DNA of 64,000 nt from Microvirga zambiensis WSM3693 (GTDB lineage Bacteria; Pseudomonadota; Alphaproteobacteria; Rhizobiales; Beijerinckiaceae): positions 82,747 to 146,746 of the forward strand of contig NZ_JAERQD010000010.1 of NCBI RefSeq assembly GCF_016735695.1. The letters run 5' to 3'. The notes under the pieces are model-generated. The model had not been told where the DNA came from. It saw nothing but the letters and a program-made list of their open reading frames with translations, and searched no databases. Each line of letters opens with the position of its first letter. The stretch's first letter is position 1. Both the position numbers and the translations under genes were made by a program. Positions 54,442 to 64,000 of the stretch are shown piece after piece.

Positions 54442-56187
54442 TCACACCCAAAAATCGGCTTCTGTCAGCTTTAGGCCTTTAGCGAGCCTCGCAAACAAAA
54501 CTGGCTTGATGTGACCATTCCCATCTTCGTCATAATACAGACGACCTGATCGATTGTCGTATACAATACGGTCATCAGCATCCTGCGCCTTCCTGGCTTT
54601 GCAAAAGGATGCCTCGCTTAGGACCTTATACTTTCCTTTGTCCTCAAACGTTAGCTTCTTGAATATTGTGCGGCTCAGCTGAAACGTATCATCATGGACT
54701 CTGAAATCCACAATCTTATCGACTTTGCTCTTGGAGAGTTTGGTGTTGAATACAAACGTGTCGCGCCCTCGACCGCCTTTTAACACGTCAGCTCCACCAG
54801 CGCCATTGAGCGTGTTTGAGCTGGCGTTTCCTTCGATAATGTTGTCGAAGCCATTCCCTTTGAGATTGAACGCCCCTTTGCCCTTAGGATCAGCAGTACG
54901 CAAAATTTCAATGGAAGCAGCGGCGGTAAGGGTAAAAGACGTAAAGGCGACGGCCGTATCGAACCCTTCGTCGAATGCCTCAAATAACATGTCATCAGGG
55001 TTATCGACATAATAGAGATCGTCACCCAAATTGCCTAACAGGATATCCGGCCCGCTTCCGCCGTCGATCACGTCGTTACCATTACCGCCCTCGATCTGGT
55101 CGGCACCATTCCCCCCGCTGAGGATGTCGCTGCCTTCCCCACCCGAGAGGTAGTCCGCTTCGGTCCCTCCATTGAGGAGATCATTACCAGATGCGCCTGT
55201 AAGGATGTCCACGCCAGAGTCGCCGTAAATCAAATCATCATCAGATCCACCATCGACGTTATCGGCGCCAGAGCCGCCACTCAAGAGGTCGCTGCCACTG
55301 CCCCCGTAGAGATTATCAGCCTGCTCACCCCCATGAATGGTATCGTTGCCTTCGCCGCCATCGAGATCGTCGAGGCCTTCCTCCCCGGCTATTGAGTCAT
55401 TGCCAAGCCCGCCATCGAGGATGTCTGCGCCATCGCCGCCAAGCAAGGTATCATCCCCACCTCGACCACTGATGCGGTCGTTGCCGCCACTCGAATTAAT
55501 GAAATCGGCCAGATCCCCACCGGCGAGTTGATCGCTGCCGGATCCCGAGTGAAACTGCATCTGCTCGAACCCGCTGAGGAGCGTACCGTCGAGCATCGTC
55601 GTCGCGCCTTCAACCATCATATCGAACACGAAGGCGAGGGCCTTGTCAGAGCGGTCGATGATCAGCCGGTCGATTCCAGCGCCGCCGATCAAACGCTCGA
55701 CGGCGCCACCGCTCGGACCTTGACCGAGCCGACTGATGACGAGGTCATCGCCGTCGCCTGCGATAATATAGTCGGCGCCGGCACCTCCATCGATCGTATC
55801 ACTTCCTCCCTCTGTAATGATGGTTTCGTCGCTGTCCACGCCTAAGGCTACGTCATCACCGGATAGGAGATACCTCAGCAAGGCACCCGGAGTGCCTTCG
55901 AGCCGCAGGGCCTCGGCTTGCGTCAAAGATAGAAGTGGCGGTAGTCCTGTAACGGCAACAGTCGTCACTCCCCCTTGGCGTAGAGAAAATCCCGTGAGAG
56001 TACCAGCGGTAGGGACTCCTGCATCGGAATAGGCAAAGCCTGTTCCTTCAAGTCGAAGAACGGTGAACCGCGGGTCGCCGACATCGAATGTCGTTGAGGT
56101 TCTCGCCACGACAGAATCGATCTCGGTCGGAATGTTCAGGAACGCGCTATTCGGGTTGGCATTCGAGTTGAATGTTATCGTCGCCAT
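54442..56187 (-). CDS. RTX calcium-binding protein (hemolysin-type nonapeptide repeats)
   Basis: This 581-residue acidic protein has a central block (about 120-440) of GGxGxDxLx-type nonapeptide repeats, for example GGDGADILDGGLGNDSI and GGNGADQIEGGNGNDVI. These fold as a calcium-bound parallel beta-roll. After them comes a serralysin-like C-terminal region (GGRGRDTFVFNTKLSKSKVD) and an end in ADFWV, as in type I secretion signals. No N-terminal signal peptide is present, in line with T1SS export. No catalytic domain was recognised in the first 120 residues, so an adhesin or surface-layer-like role is possible. GGAGGAAC precedes the ATG. The gene looks less G+C-rich than its neighbours. Confidence 0.92.
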   Translation of the reverse strand: MATITFNSNANPNSAFLNIPTEIDSVVARTSTTFDVGDPRFTVLRLEGTGFAYSDAGVPTAGTLTGFSLRQGGVTTVAVTGLPPLLSLTQAEALRLEGTPGALLRYLLSGDDVALGVDSDETIITEGGSDTIDGGAGADYIIAGDGDDLVISRLGQGPSGGAVERLIGGAGIDRLIIDRSDKALAFVFDMMVEGATTMLDGTLLSGFEQMQFHSGSGSDQLAGGDLADFINSSGGNDRISGRGGDDTLLGGDGADILDGGLGNDSIAGEEGLDDLDGGEGNDTIHGGEQADNLYGGSGSDLLSGGSGADNVDGGSDDDLIYGDSGVDILTGASGNDLLNGGTEADYLSGGEGSDILSGGNGADQIEGGNGNDVIDGGSGPDILLGNLGDDLYYVDNPDDMLFEAFDEGFDTAVAFTSFTLTAAASIEILRTADPKGKGAFNLKGNGFDNIIEGNASSNTLNGAGGADVLKGGRGRDTFVFNTKLSKSKVDKIVDFRVHDDTFQLSRTIFKKLTFEDKGKYKVLSEASFCKARKAQDADDRIVYDNRSGRLYYDEDGNGHIKPVLFARLAKGLKLTEADFWV

Positions 56188-56266
56188 TGATCGTTCCTCC
56201 GAAGTTCTTATTCTAGAATTAGCACGGAAGCCGCGCTGCTCATTGTGGACGCTTCGAATGAAGCGG

Positions 56267-58294
56267 CTACCGGCGCCTGATTCTCGAGATACCTGTCATG
56301 CCGGCTTTGATTTCTTCAGTGACGCGAAACAAATCGACACGATTGGCGATCACTGTCGGTCGGATGATGACCAAAAGCTCGGTCTTGCGTTGATCGTTGA
56401 CGGCGTTGCTGGTGAATACGGCGCCCAGGATCGGTATGTCTTTCAATCCTGGAAATCCATCCTTCCCAACCTGGCGGTTTGATGAAATGAGACCACCAAG
56501 GACGATCTCGGCCCCGCTCTGCACAGCGACTGAGCTGTTGATCTTTCTCTGGCGGATCGTGGGCGAGTCGATAGCTGACGTCGAGGTCGGAACCACATCG
56601 CTGACCTCCTGCGAAATATCGAGCATTACGAGGCCGCTGGCGTTCACACGCGGCGTAACCGTGAGAATGATACCCGTATCCTTCAACTCGATTTCGTTGA
56701 CGACAGGCGCTTCAGGACTTGTAACACTCCGGGCAGATCGCGTCGCTATGGGGACTTGATCGCCGACCTTGAGGGTTGCGGTTTCATTGTCGAGAACGGT
56801 AAGAGCCGGCGACGAGATGATCTCGAGGTTGGTGACTTTCTCGAGAGCATTGACCACGAGGCGTCCCTGCGGGACGTTGAATACGTAGTTGAAGCCGGGA
56901 AGATTTGCGCCGGCGTTCGAGACTCCATCGTTCATTGAGACGCTATGATTGCCTTGCTGGAAATACCAGCGGACGCCGTAGCGCAGGGCATCATTCAGTC
57001 CGACTTCGGCGATGGTAGCCTCGATCAAAACCTGTGTCGGCAGAATGTCGAGCCGACGGATCGCGGATTCGATAAGCTGGTAAGTTTCAGGATGTGCCAT
57101 GACGACAAGTGAGTTCGTGGCGGTGTCAGCGCGAGCCTGGGCACCTTGGAGCGAACTACCTGCCTCCCCATTCACTCCATTGGTAGTCGACCTAACTGAC
57201 GCGGGCTCAATCCTTGGAGTGTCATTTGCGCTCGCGGTAATTCCCTTGTCCTGCGGGGAATCCTCATATGAAAGCATGCCATTAAGAATTTTCGCAAGGT
57301 CAGCCGCGCGGCGGTTTTGAATCGGAAAGACCCTCATCTGCCTGTTATCGTTATCGGCCTGGTCGAGGCGTTCGATCCAATCTCTTGCGCGACCGAGTGT
57401 CTCTGCCGATCTGGTCATAAGCAAGACTGCATTCATTCTTTGGATCGGCAGCACGCGAAATTCGCCATCACTGTCCGAGCCGAACATTTGAGTGACTTCC
57501 GTGGCGACGGTAGTGGCGCTTGCATCTTTTAGTGAAACAAGCGCAAATGACACGCCTAGCATCTGGTCGACATCAAGCGTATCAAGAAGTTGAGTCATTG
57601 GATCGAGATCCGCCGGAGAGCCTGCCAGAATGAGATAACGCCCGTCCGTATTGGCAACGATTTGGGTGCCTGCCGTGGCGAACGGCTGTAGCGCTGCGCG
57701 AGCTTGATCTGACTTCAGGAACCGCAACGGCACAACGCGGATGTTTTCTCCGGCTGATCCCTGTTCGGAGCCGCTGCCACGGCTTGCGACCCGATAGGCG
57801 CCATCTGCTTTGGCCAGCGTCCCTCCATGAAGCTGAAGTACATTGCGCACCAGAGACATGGCAGCCTGTCGTGTCACCGGCTCCGTGGTTCGGACCGTCA
57901 CTCGTCCGCTAAGCGAAGGATCGACGATAACGCTTTCCTTCAGGACTTCATCGAAAACGACTCGGACGAAATCCTGAATCTCCGTATTGACGAAGTTCAG
58001 AGTGACCTTCGAGCCGTTCTCGCTAACTAAAATTGGCTCACTCGTCGCCTCTTTAGTCGCCGTAGGCTCACGTCCGTAATCCGTATAGCTCGTGCGCTGA
58101 TTGGGTCCCTTTGCCGTGATCGGTCCGTCGCTTCCTGCTTCCGGACGTCCTGATGTCAGATAGCGCGCATAGGGCCCCAAGAGACTGTATCGCCCGTCTC
58201 CGTCGGGTGTTGCTGATTGAGAGACACATCCGGCAAGTGCAATCGCCATAGCGGCAATACCGATTACGCCTTTAAGAGAACGATTTTGAGACAA
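56267..58294 (-). CDS. Type II secretion system secretin (GspD-like, lipoprotein)
   Basis: This 675-residue outer-membrane secretin has a lipoprotein signal (IGIAAMAIALAGC). N0 (VTLNFVNTEIQDFVRVVFDE) and N1-N3 ring-building domains span to about residue 420. The secretin domain (VLIEATIAEVGLNDALRYGV, VGDQVPIATRS, GIILTVTPRVN, GAEIVLGGLISSNRQ) and the TELLVIIRPTVI signature follow. Such proteins form the outer-membrane gate for type II secretion or related pilus/phage systems. The start is TTG 58294. No other gsp genes are in view, so the secretin is an orphan here, flanked by an RTX gene and divergent from a toxin-like gene. Confidence 0.93.
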   Translation of the reverse strand: MSQNRSLKGVIGIAAMAIALAGCVSQSATPDGDGRYSLLGPYARYLTSGRPEAGSDGPITAKGPNQRTSYTDYGREPTATKEATSEPILVSENGSKVTLNFVNTEIQDFVRVVFDEVLKESVIVDPSLSGRVTVRTTEPVTRQAAMSLVRNVLQLHGGTLAKADGAYRVASRGSGSEQGSAGENIRVVPLRFLKSDQARAALQPFATAGTQIVANTDGRYLILAGSPADLDPMTQLLDTLDVDQMLGVSFALVSLKDASATTVATEVTQMFGSDSDGEFRVLPIQRMNAVLLMTRSAETLGRARDWIERLDQADNDNRQMRVFPIQNRRAADLAKILNGMLSYEDSPQDKGITASANDTPRIEPASVRSTTNGVNGEAGSSLQGAQARADTATNSLVVMAHPETYQLIESAIRRLDILPTQVLIEATIAEVGLNDALRYGVRWYFQQGNHSVSMNDGVSNAGANLPGFNYVFNVPQGRLVVNALEKVTNLEIISSPALTVLDNETATLKVGDQVPIATRSARSVTSPEAPVVNEIELKDTGIILTVTPRVNASGLVMLDISQEVSDVVPTSTSAIDSPTIRQRKINSSVAVQSGAEIVLGGLISSNRQVGKDGFPGLKDIPILGAVFTSNAVNDQRKTELLVIIRPTVIANRVDLFRVTEEIKAGMTGISRIRRR

Positions 58295-58429
58295 TTCGAT
58301 CCGCCCCGCGTCCGCGCAGCTTTCGGGTAGCGGACGCTCCTATCTCATCCATAAGTCGACGAATGTTTCCATCCAGGGTTGCCAGAAGCTTGTGGATAAA
58401 AGTAACAATATATCAGTATTCATTATCAT

Positions 58430-59809
58430 TTGGGGGCATCCAGTGGCAGCCTAGGATTAAAGACCCTAGATTGCCACAACCGCAAAGTGCCTCCCGTGCC
58501 CGCTGTTTGCCGTCTCTTTCCTGCTATCGTTCTGGCTGCGCTCGTCAGTTTAGGAGGCTTTCTACCTACCGAACTGGCTTATGGGCAGGTGCCGACACAA
58601 AGCGCCTCTTCTGAGGATGTCGTTGTTTCCGACGGAAGCGGTGAGATGCAGGCGCAAGCCGAAGCATTAGACGTTGAGGGGCGGAGTGGCCCGCCGCTAC
58701 CTGTGAATCCCACTGGGGTGCTCTCCCCAGAAGATACGGCGGCGGAGCCTGTCAAGCCCGGGCAGGTATCTTCAGGCGAGGGGGCTTCCGACGACGCTTC
58801 GCCAGCCGCTCCGAAGTCAAATAGCCTGGCCACCAACGCGAACACCACCCCAGAGCCGGCGGCCGGGGAGGTTGACGACAGGTCCGCGCTCCTGCCCGAC
58901 GCCCCTTACAACGGCTCGTACTCCACATCCATTCCCATTGCGGTTCCGGGCTTTCGGGGCCTCGAGCCGAGGCTGCGCCTGACTTATGACTCTGGGCGCG
59001 GCCTGCGGGCCGGCGGCCCGCTCGCGGGATTTCTGGGCACTGGCTGGTCGTTGGAGGGGATCTCCAGCATCGTCCGCGCTTCGCCCGGACGCGGCACTCC
59101 GCGCTTCGACGACAAGGACATCTTCCTGCTCGACGGTGAGGAGATCGTGCGTTGCCCGGCCAATGCTAAGGAAAAGGCGAAGATCCCGAGTTGCGCGAGC
59201 GGCGGAAATTATATGTCCAAGGTGGAGAGCTACCGGCGCTTCGCCTATTCGGGCACCCGCAAGGACTGGAAGGTCACGGCGCGGGATGGCACTGTCTATG
59301 TCTATCAGGCCTCGGGCGTCGTGAACCCGAACCTGAAAGGCGACCCCAACCTCGAAGACAAGTACCTTTTTGTCCTCACCTCGGCCACGGATCGGCACGG
59401 CAACGAGGTGAAGTATAGCTACTCGTGTTCATCCGGCGCCGTCTGCTATCCGACCAAGATTACCTATAACGGCACCTATGGTGAGATCCGCTTCTACCGG
59501 GACCGATTGCCGGCCCCTGCCATGTCGATCGCGAACGGAGGCGGAAAGATGGGCCAGATCTCGGCCCGTCTGAAGACGATTCTGGTCCGCACGGGCGGTC
59601 AGAATGTGCGGGCCTACAAGATCGATTATAACACCTCGTCGACGACCGGTTCGGCCCGGCTTTCGAGAGTGCAGGAATTCGGTGCCTCCGTCGTTTGGGA
59701 TGAAAGCGGCACCGTGACTGGAGGGGCATACTTACCGGCTACGACCTACACCTATTCCTCCGGGGCACTCGGGTTCCAGGCCTCTGCCGCCACCATTGCG
59801 GCAGCCTAG
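58430..59809 (+). CDS. SpvB/Tc-toxin-like protein, N-terminal part (ends at an in-frame TAG)
   Basis: This 459-codon frame encodes an export signal (CRLFPAIVLAALVSLGGFLPTELAYG), a low-complexity acidic linker, then the SpvB/TcaC-type N-terminal domain (NGSYSTSIPIAVPGFRGLEP, LGTGWSLEGISSIVRASPG, DDKDIFLLDGEEIV). It stops at TAG 59807-59809 (codon 460). The same frame continues open afterwards into VCBS/FG-GAP repeats and the RHS body, so this is the front of a once-continuous protein of about 1845 residues. The start at TTG 58430 is uncertain; in-frame GTG codons about 60 bases on are alternatives. It is divergent from the secretin gene, 135 bases away. Confidence 0.8.
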   Translation: MGASSGSLGLKTLDCHNRKVPPVPAVCRLFPAIVLAALVSLGGFLPTELAYGQVPTQSASSEDVVVSDGSGEMQAQAEALDVEGRSGPPLPVNPTGVLSPEDTAAEPVKPGQVSSGEGASDDASPAAPKSNSLATNANTTPEPAAGEVDDRSALLPDAPYNGSYSTSIPIAVPGFRGLEPRLRLTYDSGRGLRAGGPLAGFLGTGWSLEGISSIVRASPGRGTPRFDDKDIFLLDGEEIVRCPANAKEKAKIPSCASGGNYMSKVESYRRFAYSGTRKDWKVTARDGTVYVYQASGVVNPNLKGDPNLEDKYLFVLTSATDRHGNEVKYSYSCSSGAVCYPTKITYNGTYGEIRFYRDRLPAPAMSIANGGGKMGQISARLKTILVRTGGQNVRAYKIDYNTSSTTGSARLSRVQEFGASVVWDESGTVTGGAYLPATTYTYSSGALGFQASAATIAAA

Positions 59810-59857
59810 GGGCGCGGGCGCCTGGTCGTTGATCTCGACGGCAATCAGCGCAGCGAT

Positions 59858-62800
59858 GTGCTCGGCTACAAATGCGAGCCGACGAACCCCATGTGTACCT
59901 TCGTCTATTCGACGAATCCGGCGCAGGGTGACTATGCGACGATTTCGCTCCCCAACATCGCCTATAAAAAGAGAATCGATGATCTCACTGCTAATGACCG
60001 TTGGCTCGTAGGGGATTTTACCGGGAGCGGCCGCCAGCAGGCGATGCGCATCGTTTCCTGGGCCGGCCGATCCTGTAACGCGAGCGGGAATTGCAGCCAG
60101 GTCACTAAGACAGAGGCTGCTCTCTATGGCCTGAATGACAACGAACGGCTTTCCGCCACGCACTGGTTCGAGATCGATCGTGACGATCTGGCCGGACGTG
60201 CCATCGCGGGGGATTTCGACGGCACGGGAATCAGTAAGGTCTTCTTCGACAAAGACCTCGTGTCCGCACCCAATCCCCGCTACATCTCGGCTACATTTCC
60301 CAGCTGCAATTCCCTGTTCAGCTATCAGTTCCAAGCTGGCGACTTCGACGGCGATGGGCGCACCGATCTCATCTGCCATGCGACGGATGTCTCGGGCACC
60401 TATTCGGCGATCCTGTTGTGGGACGATAGGGGCATGCGCTTCAAGGCTCAGGAGAAGGTACTGATCGCTGGCGCCCAGGAACCTGCCTCGGAATTCGTCG
60501 TCGGTGACCTCAATGGCGATGGCAAGAGCGACGTCGCTCTCGTGAATCCGGCTTTTCAGAGCGTCCGGGTGATGCTGTCGAACGGCAGGGTGCTGGTCAA
60601 GGGGCCGAGCGTAAAGCTGTCGAGCGCCGCTGCGGGCGCCCTGGTGGGAGACTTCGACGGTGACGGGCGCAGCGATCTCTATGTGCCCTCCAAAGAGAAC
60701 GCTGTCGCCGGTACGATCCTGCGCTACAAAGGCTCGGCCCTGGTACGCAGTGCGCTGCCTGACGTTAAAGACACGTCGTCGCAGAACACGCCCACAGTCG
60801 CATTGCGCGCCGGCGATTTCGATGGCGACGGCAAGACCGATGTTTTCAGCTACAAGGTTTGGACGTCGACCGGCCCAATGCAGGATCTGCTCACTGATCA
60901 TACCAATGTCTGGGGCGGCACTGCCACGATTACATACGAATCCTCCACCGTCACGCCGAATAGACGCATGCCCTTCGTGCTGCAACGGGTCAAATCCATC
61001 GAGCGCAACGATGGGCGCAACAATCGAACGAGGACGAGCTTCGCCTATTCGGGCGGTCTCTACAGCCATGCCCAACGGCGCTTCTACGGGTTCAAGACCG
61101 TCACGATGAAGCTGCCCTGCACCACAGGCGAGAGCACGAGCCGCTGCCCCGTGCGCGAATACACTTTCCGCCAGGATGTCGCCTCCGCCGGGCGTATCGA
61201 GAAGATGACCGTCAAGGCGGGCGAGGCAACGAATGCGCCGGTGGTGCTGCGCGTGGTGGATGAGGCCTGGGACGTCAATATCAAAAGCCAGCCCTATTGG
61301 GCCCGCAACATCGCCACCACCACCACCGACATGCTGGACGGTGAATCTCGCATCCGCAAGGTCGAACGCGACTTCGACTTCCATGGCAATCTGACCCAGC
61401 TCACCGAACATGGCCGTTTGGGCCTGAGCGGCGATGAACGTACGACGACCTGGCGGTTTAATCCGAACCTTACCGCCTACATCGTCAACCGGCCCGCTTG
61501 GGAGACGGTTTATGAGGGAACGGCGCCGGTTCCTTCCCGCAAGATCGCCGAGACCTTGTTCCGCTACGACTACCGGACGAGTGAGCTTCTGCCCCCATCC
61601 AAGGGTGACGTGACGTTGACCCGCCGCTGGCTCAAGGAAAAGGGAATCTATGCCGAACGCGCCACCACTTACGATTCCCGCGGCAACCCGACGACCGTCA
61701 CGGACGAGATCAACCGGCCAACTGTGACCGCCTACGATAGCGCCTACAACATCTTTCCCGTCTCCGTGACGGCGGGAGGCATCACGGTCAAGACCGCCGA
61801 GTGGGATTTTCAATGCGGCAAGCCGATCCGCACGACGGATCTCACCGGCCAGAGGACCGATTACACCTACGACGCGTTCTGCCGCCCCCAATCCGTCACC
61901 AAGCCCGGCGGCGAGATCACTCGGTGGAATTACAACTACTTCGGAGATCCCGATGCGCAGTATATCGAAACCGTGACGCCTCTCGGCGGCGGCACGGTCT
62001 CCAGCTCTTCCTATCGCGATGGCTTCGGTCGGGTTCGCAGCACTCTGCGCAGCGCCCCGGGCAGCGCCATCCGGGTCGACGTGGACTATAACCAGCGCGG
62101 GCTGCCGGAAAGCCGCACCTTGCCCTATTATTCGGGCGCGACACGCTATCTGACCTATTTTCAATATGACGGCCTCGACCGTGTCGTGACAATGACGCGG
62201 CCGGATCAGACCGTCGTGAGAAGCGCCTACAAGGCAAGCCCCGCCGGCTACGACCTGATCGAAACACGGGACGAGATCGGCCGCCTTTCGCGCGTGCACC
62301 GGGATGCCTATGGCCGCACGGTCCAGACGGACCGCCCTTATATCGGCGCCTCCGTCCTGACCACCGCCACGACCTATGACCAGCTCGGGCGGATGATCGG
62401 CGTGCGCGATCCGCGCGGCAGTGCCTGGACCTACACCTACGACAGTCTCGGGCGGCGCATCCGCGAGAAGGACCCGGACCGGGGCGAGTGGAGCTACGAC
62501 TACAACCTGGCCGGGGAGCTGGTGGAACAGGTCGACGCCCGCAAGGAGCGGACGACGTTCGCCTATGACCGGCTCGGCCGTCTCGAGACCAGGACGGTGC
62601 GGGCCGGCACGGCGCGTCCGGACGTGACGGCGAGCGGCTACGGGACGGCGGGCAGCGGTCCCGACGGCGGCCGGCTGGTCAGCCTGTCGAACGCGGCAGC
62701 GACGATCCGCTATGCCTATGACGGCAACGGCCGAAGGGTTCAGGACACCTACGAGATCAAGCGCGCCGACGGCACCATGGCGGAGCGGCATGTGCTCAAG

Positions 62801-63967
62801 ACCGCCTACGAGCCGGGCGGTCGTGTCATCGGCCGGGAATGGGACCTGCAGGAAGGGCAGGGGCGCATCGGCGGCCGGCTCGACGGCTGGGCCTACGATG
62901 CGGGTGGGCGCCTGGCGTCGATCCCGAGGCACATCGCCTCGATCACCTACGATGCCGGCGATCGTCCTCTCGCGACCGTCTACGCCAATGGCGGCGGCAC
63001 GACGACGCGGGAGTATGATCCGGAGCGCGGCTGGCTCGACCGCCAGCAGGGGCCTGGGCTCGATCTCATCTACGATCGCGATCTTGCGGGTCGGATCCTG
63101 AATATCCGCGGCCTGAGCGGGGCCGAGACCTTCTCCTTCAGCTACAACGACGCCGACTGGCTGTTGTCGTCCACGCGGGGCGGGGAGAAGCAGGGCTTTT
63201 CCTACGACAATGCCGGCAACATGCTGGCCCAGACCGGGCCGACGGCCATGGGCGCGAGCTTCCCCTCGGCCGGCTCCGAGCGCCCGCATGCGCCGTTGAT
63301 GGTGAACGGGAAGCTCCAGACCTACGACGACAACGGCAACCTGGTCCAGGGCAATGGGCGCTTCATCACCTGGGACGGGCAGAACCGCCCGGAGCGGATC
63401 GACACCGACAGGAGCCGGGTCGAGTTCGTCTACGGCCCCGACGGGGCGCGGCTGAAGAAGACCGTCAAGGACGACCCGACCGCTCCGGCGGGGCGCACCA
63501 CCCTCTTTCTCGGGCCCGATGTCGAGCGCGCGCCCGGTCCGGCCTCGACGGCGATCTGGTCGGTGTCGCCGCATCCCGACATCCGGCTGCAGCCGTCAGT
63601 GGGCGGGCAGGACGCCCTCGTGCAGCGCGATCACTTGGGGTCCGTGCGGCGCCTGAGCCGGCTTGTGGGCGGCGCGCCGCTGGCCGCGGCGGTGCACCGG
63701 GCGTTCGGCGAGCGACAGGCGGACGAGGCCTCGAAGAAGGCGCTCGACACGCACGGCTACATCGGCGAGCGCGAGGACGCGGAGACGGGCCTGCTCTATC
63801 TCAACGCGCGCTACTACGACCCGAAGGCGGGGCGGTTCCTGTCGCCTGACAGCCTCGATCCGACGCTCCCCGGCGTGGGCACGAACAGGTATGCCTATGC
63901 GCTCAACGATCCTGTTAATAAACTAGGGCGTGAACTCATAAAAGATCTTTCATTTGCAGCGAGTTGA
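59858..63967 (+). CDS. RHS/YD-repeat protein, C-terminal part (VCBS repeats, YD repeats, RHS core)
   Basis: In the same frame as the SpvB-like part, this 1369-residue segment begins after the TAG. Several FG-GAP/VCBS repeats lie in its first 330 residues ([46 protein letters not shown]). A TcdB-like middle segment ([13 protein letters not shown]) and many YD repeats ([19 protein letters not shown]) follow. The RHS core comes last ([33 protein letters not shown]). Normally a variable toxin tip follows the core; here only 14 codons of unrelated sequence remain. The ATG at 59858 is merely the first after the stop and may not be used. The whole gene may be a pseudogene unless the TAG is read through. 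Confidence 0.8.
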   Translation: MLGYKCEPTNPMCTFVYSTNPAQGDYATISLPNIAYKKRIDDLTANDRWLVGDFTGSGRQQAMRIVSWAGRSCNASGNCSQVTKTEAALYGLNDNERLSATHWFEIDRDDLAGRAIAGDFDGTGISKVFFDKDLVSAPNPRYISATFPSCNSLFSYQFQAGDFDGDGRTDLICHATDVSGTYSAILLWDDRGMRFKAQEKVLIAGAQEPASEFVVGDLNGDGKSDVALVNPAFQSVRVMLSNGRVLVKGPSVKLSSAAAGALVGDFDGDGRSDLYVPSKENAVAGTILRYKGSALVRSALPDVKDTSSQNTPTVALRAGDFDGDGKTDVFSYKVWTSTGPMQDLLTDHTNVWGGTATITYESSTVTPNRRMPFVLQRVKSIERNDGRNNRTRTSFAYSGGLYSHAQRRFYGFKTVTMKLPCTTGESTSRCPVREYTFRQDVASAGRIEKMTVKAGEATNAPVVLRVVDEAWDVNIKSQPYWARNIATTTTDMLDGESRIRKVERDFDFHGNLTQLTEHGRLGLSGDERTTTWRFNPNLTAYIVNRPAWETVYEGTAPVPSRKIAETLFRYDYRTSELLPPSKGDVTLTRRWLKEKGIYAERATTYDSRGNPTTVTDEINRPTVTAYDSAYNIFPVSVTAGGITVKTAEWDFQCGKPIRTTDLTGQRTDYTYDAFCRPQSVTKPGGEITRWNYNYFGDPDAQYIETVTPLGGGTVSSSSYRDGFGRVRSTLRSAPGSAIRVDVDYNQRGLPESRTLPYYSGATRYLTYFQYDGLDRVVTMTRPDQTVVRSAYKASPAGYDLIETRDEIGRLSRVHRDAYGRTVQTDRPYIGASVLTTATTYDQLGRMIGVRDPRGSAWTYTYDSLGRRIREKDPDRGEWSYDYNLAGELVEQVDARKERTTFAYDRLGRLETRTVRAGTARPDVTASGYGTAGSGPDGGRLVSLSNAAATIRYAYDGNGRRVQDTYEIKRADGTMAERHVLKTAYEPGGRVIGREWDLQEGQGRIGGRLDGWAYDAGGRLASIPRHIASITYDAGDRPLATVYANGGGTTTREYDPERGWLDRQQGPGLDLIYDRDLAGRILNIRGLSGAETFSFSYNDADWLLSSTRGGEKQGFSYDNAGNMLAQTGPTAMGASFPSAGSERPHAPLMVNGKLQTYDDNGNLVQGNGRFITWDGQNRPERIDTDRSRVEFVYGPDGARLKKTVKDDPTAPAGRTTLFLGPDVERAPGPASTAIWSVSPHPDIRLQPSVGGQDALVQRDHLGSVRRLSRLVGGAPLAAAVHRAFGERQADEASKKALDTHGYIGEREDAETGLLYLNARYYDPKAGRFLSPDSLDPTLPGVGTNRYAYALNDPVNKLGRELIKDLSFAAS

Positions 63968-64000
63968 TGATTCACCTCCCGGTCACGGGAGGATGTGATG
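63922..64000 (+). mobile_element. Possible insertion-sequence left end truncating the RHS gene
   Basis: Right after the RHS core codons for NDPVNK the sequence changes character (ctagggcgtgaactcat) and the frame closes at 63967. Between 63975 and 63992 CCTCCCG and CGGGAGG form a 7-bp hairpin, and the GGGAGG is well placed as a ribosome-binding site for an ATG at 63998. This looks like the start of an inserted element carrying a transposase gene beyond the window, but neither terminal repeats nor target duplication can be confirmed here. Confidence 0.35.

Noticed and set aside
55030..55560. Dense short DNA repeats that could suggest a tandem repeat or CRISPR-like array
   Set aside because: They encode the GGxGxD nonapeptide repeats of the RTX protein in a continuous reading frame; there are no unique spacers between identical repeats.
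59732..63574. A 1280-codon open frame on the minus strand
   Set aside because: It is antisense to the YD-repeat part of the RHS gene. Its product is a compositional shadow rich in R, G, A, V and I without domains, while the plus strand shows clear VCBS and RHS motifs.

Overview
The window is G+C-rich bacterial chromosome that looks alphaproteobacterial, most likely Hyphomicrobiales (Rhizobiales). This is inferred from gene content: many solute-binding-protein transporters, LysR/GntR/AraC/LacI regulators, a Bug/TctC receptor, an AapJ-type receptor, the L,D-transpeptidase type with an SSGC active site, and frequent TTG/GTG starts with good Shine-Dalgarno sites. No rRNA, tRNA or CRISPR array was seen. 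The species cannot be named from this evidence.

Region 1 (1-22526) is a CoA-dependent catabolic island. It opens with the end of an oligopeptide/dipeptide-type ABC importer (permease tail plus two ATPases). An acyl-CoA ligase, SDR, thiolase-like protein, DUF35 partner and LysR regulator follow in one tightly packed plus-strand run. A minus-strand pair (second acyl-CoA ligase, MBL hydrolase) is divergent from a 1123-residue single-chain biotin-dependent acyl-CoA carboxylase. Behind the carboxylase lie a SnoaL/NTF2-like protein and paired acyl-CoA dehydrogenases. After them come an MFE-2-type SDR, a CitE-like lyase, a MaoC-like hydratase, a third acyl-CoA dehydrogenase and an MmgE/PrpD protein. 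The last four recall the Pseudomonas aeruginosa itaconate (ict-ich-ccl) locus, so a C5-dicarboxylyl-CoA step is plausible. The substrate of the whole island is unknown.

Region 2 (22663-34275) is mixed: a small hypothetical gene, a Bcr/CflA exporter, and a minus-strand module of aconitase, Bug/TctC receptor, GntR regulator with a probable second winged helix, and hotdog thioesterase. Upstream of the aconitase is a strong inverted-repeat operator candidate. A lipoprotein, an L,D-transpeptidase, an orphan amino-acid receptor, an AraC regulator and a small secreted protein follow.

Region 3 (34301-42354) is a carbohydrate module. LacI, two SDRs and a D-2-hydroxyacid dehydrogenase run on the minus strand. 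They are divergent from a sugar ABC receptor, two permeases and a TIM-barrel isomerase; no ATPase is present.

Region 4 (42626-51177) is a hydroxy/oxo-acid module. A GntR/UTRA regulator sits beside a palindromic operator overlapping a promoter. An SDR, an unusual E1alpha-E1beta-lipoyl fusion, a D-2-hydroxyacid dehydrogenase, an amino-acid-type ABC importer lacking an ATPase, and a malate/L-lactate-type dehydrogenase follow.

Region 5 (51258-64000) is accessory: a small exported protein, an MFS_3 exporter, a decayed phage terminase relic, an RTX calcium-binding protein, an orphan type II secretin, and a giant SpvB/RHS protein. The giant protein is split by one in-frame TAG and loses its C-terminal tip at what may be an insertion-sequence boundary at the window edge.
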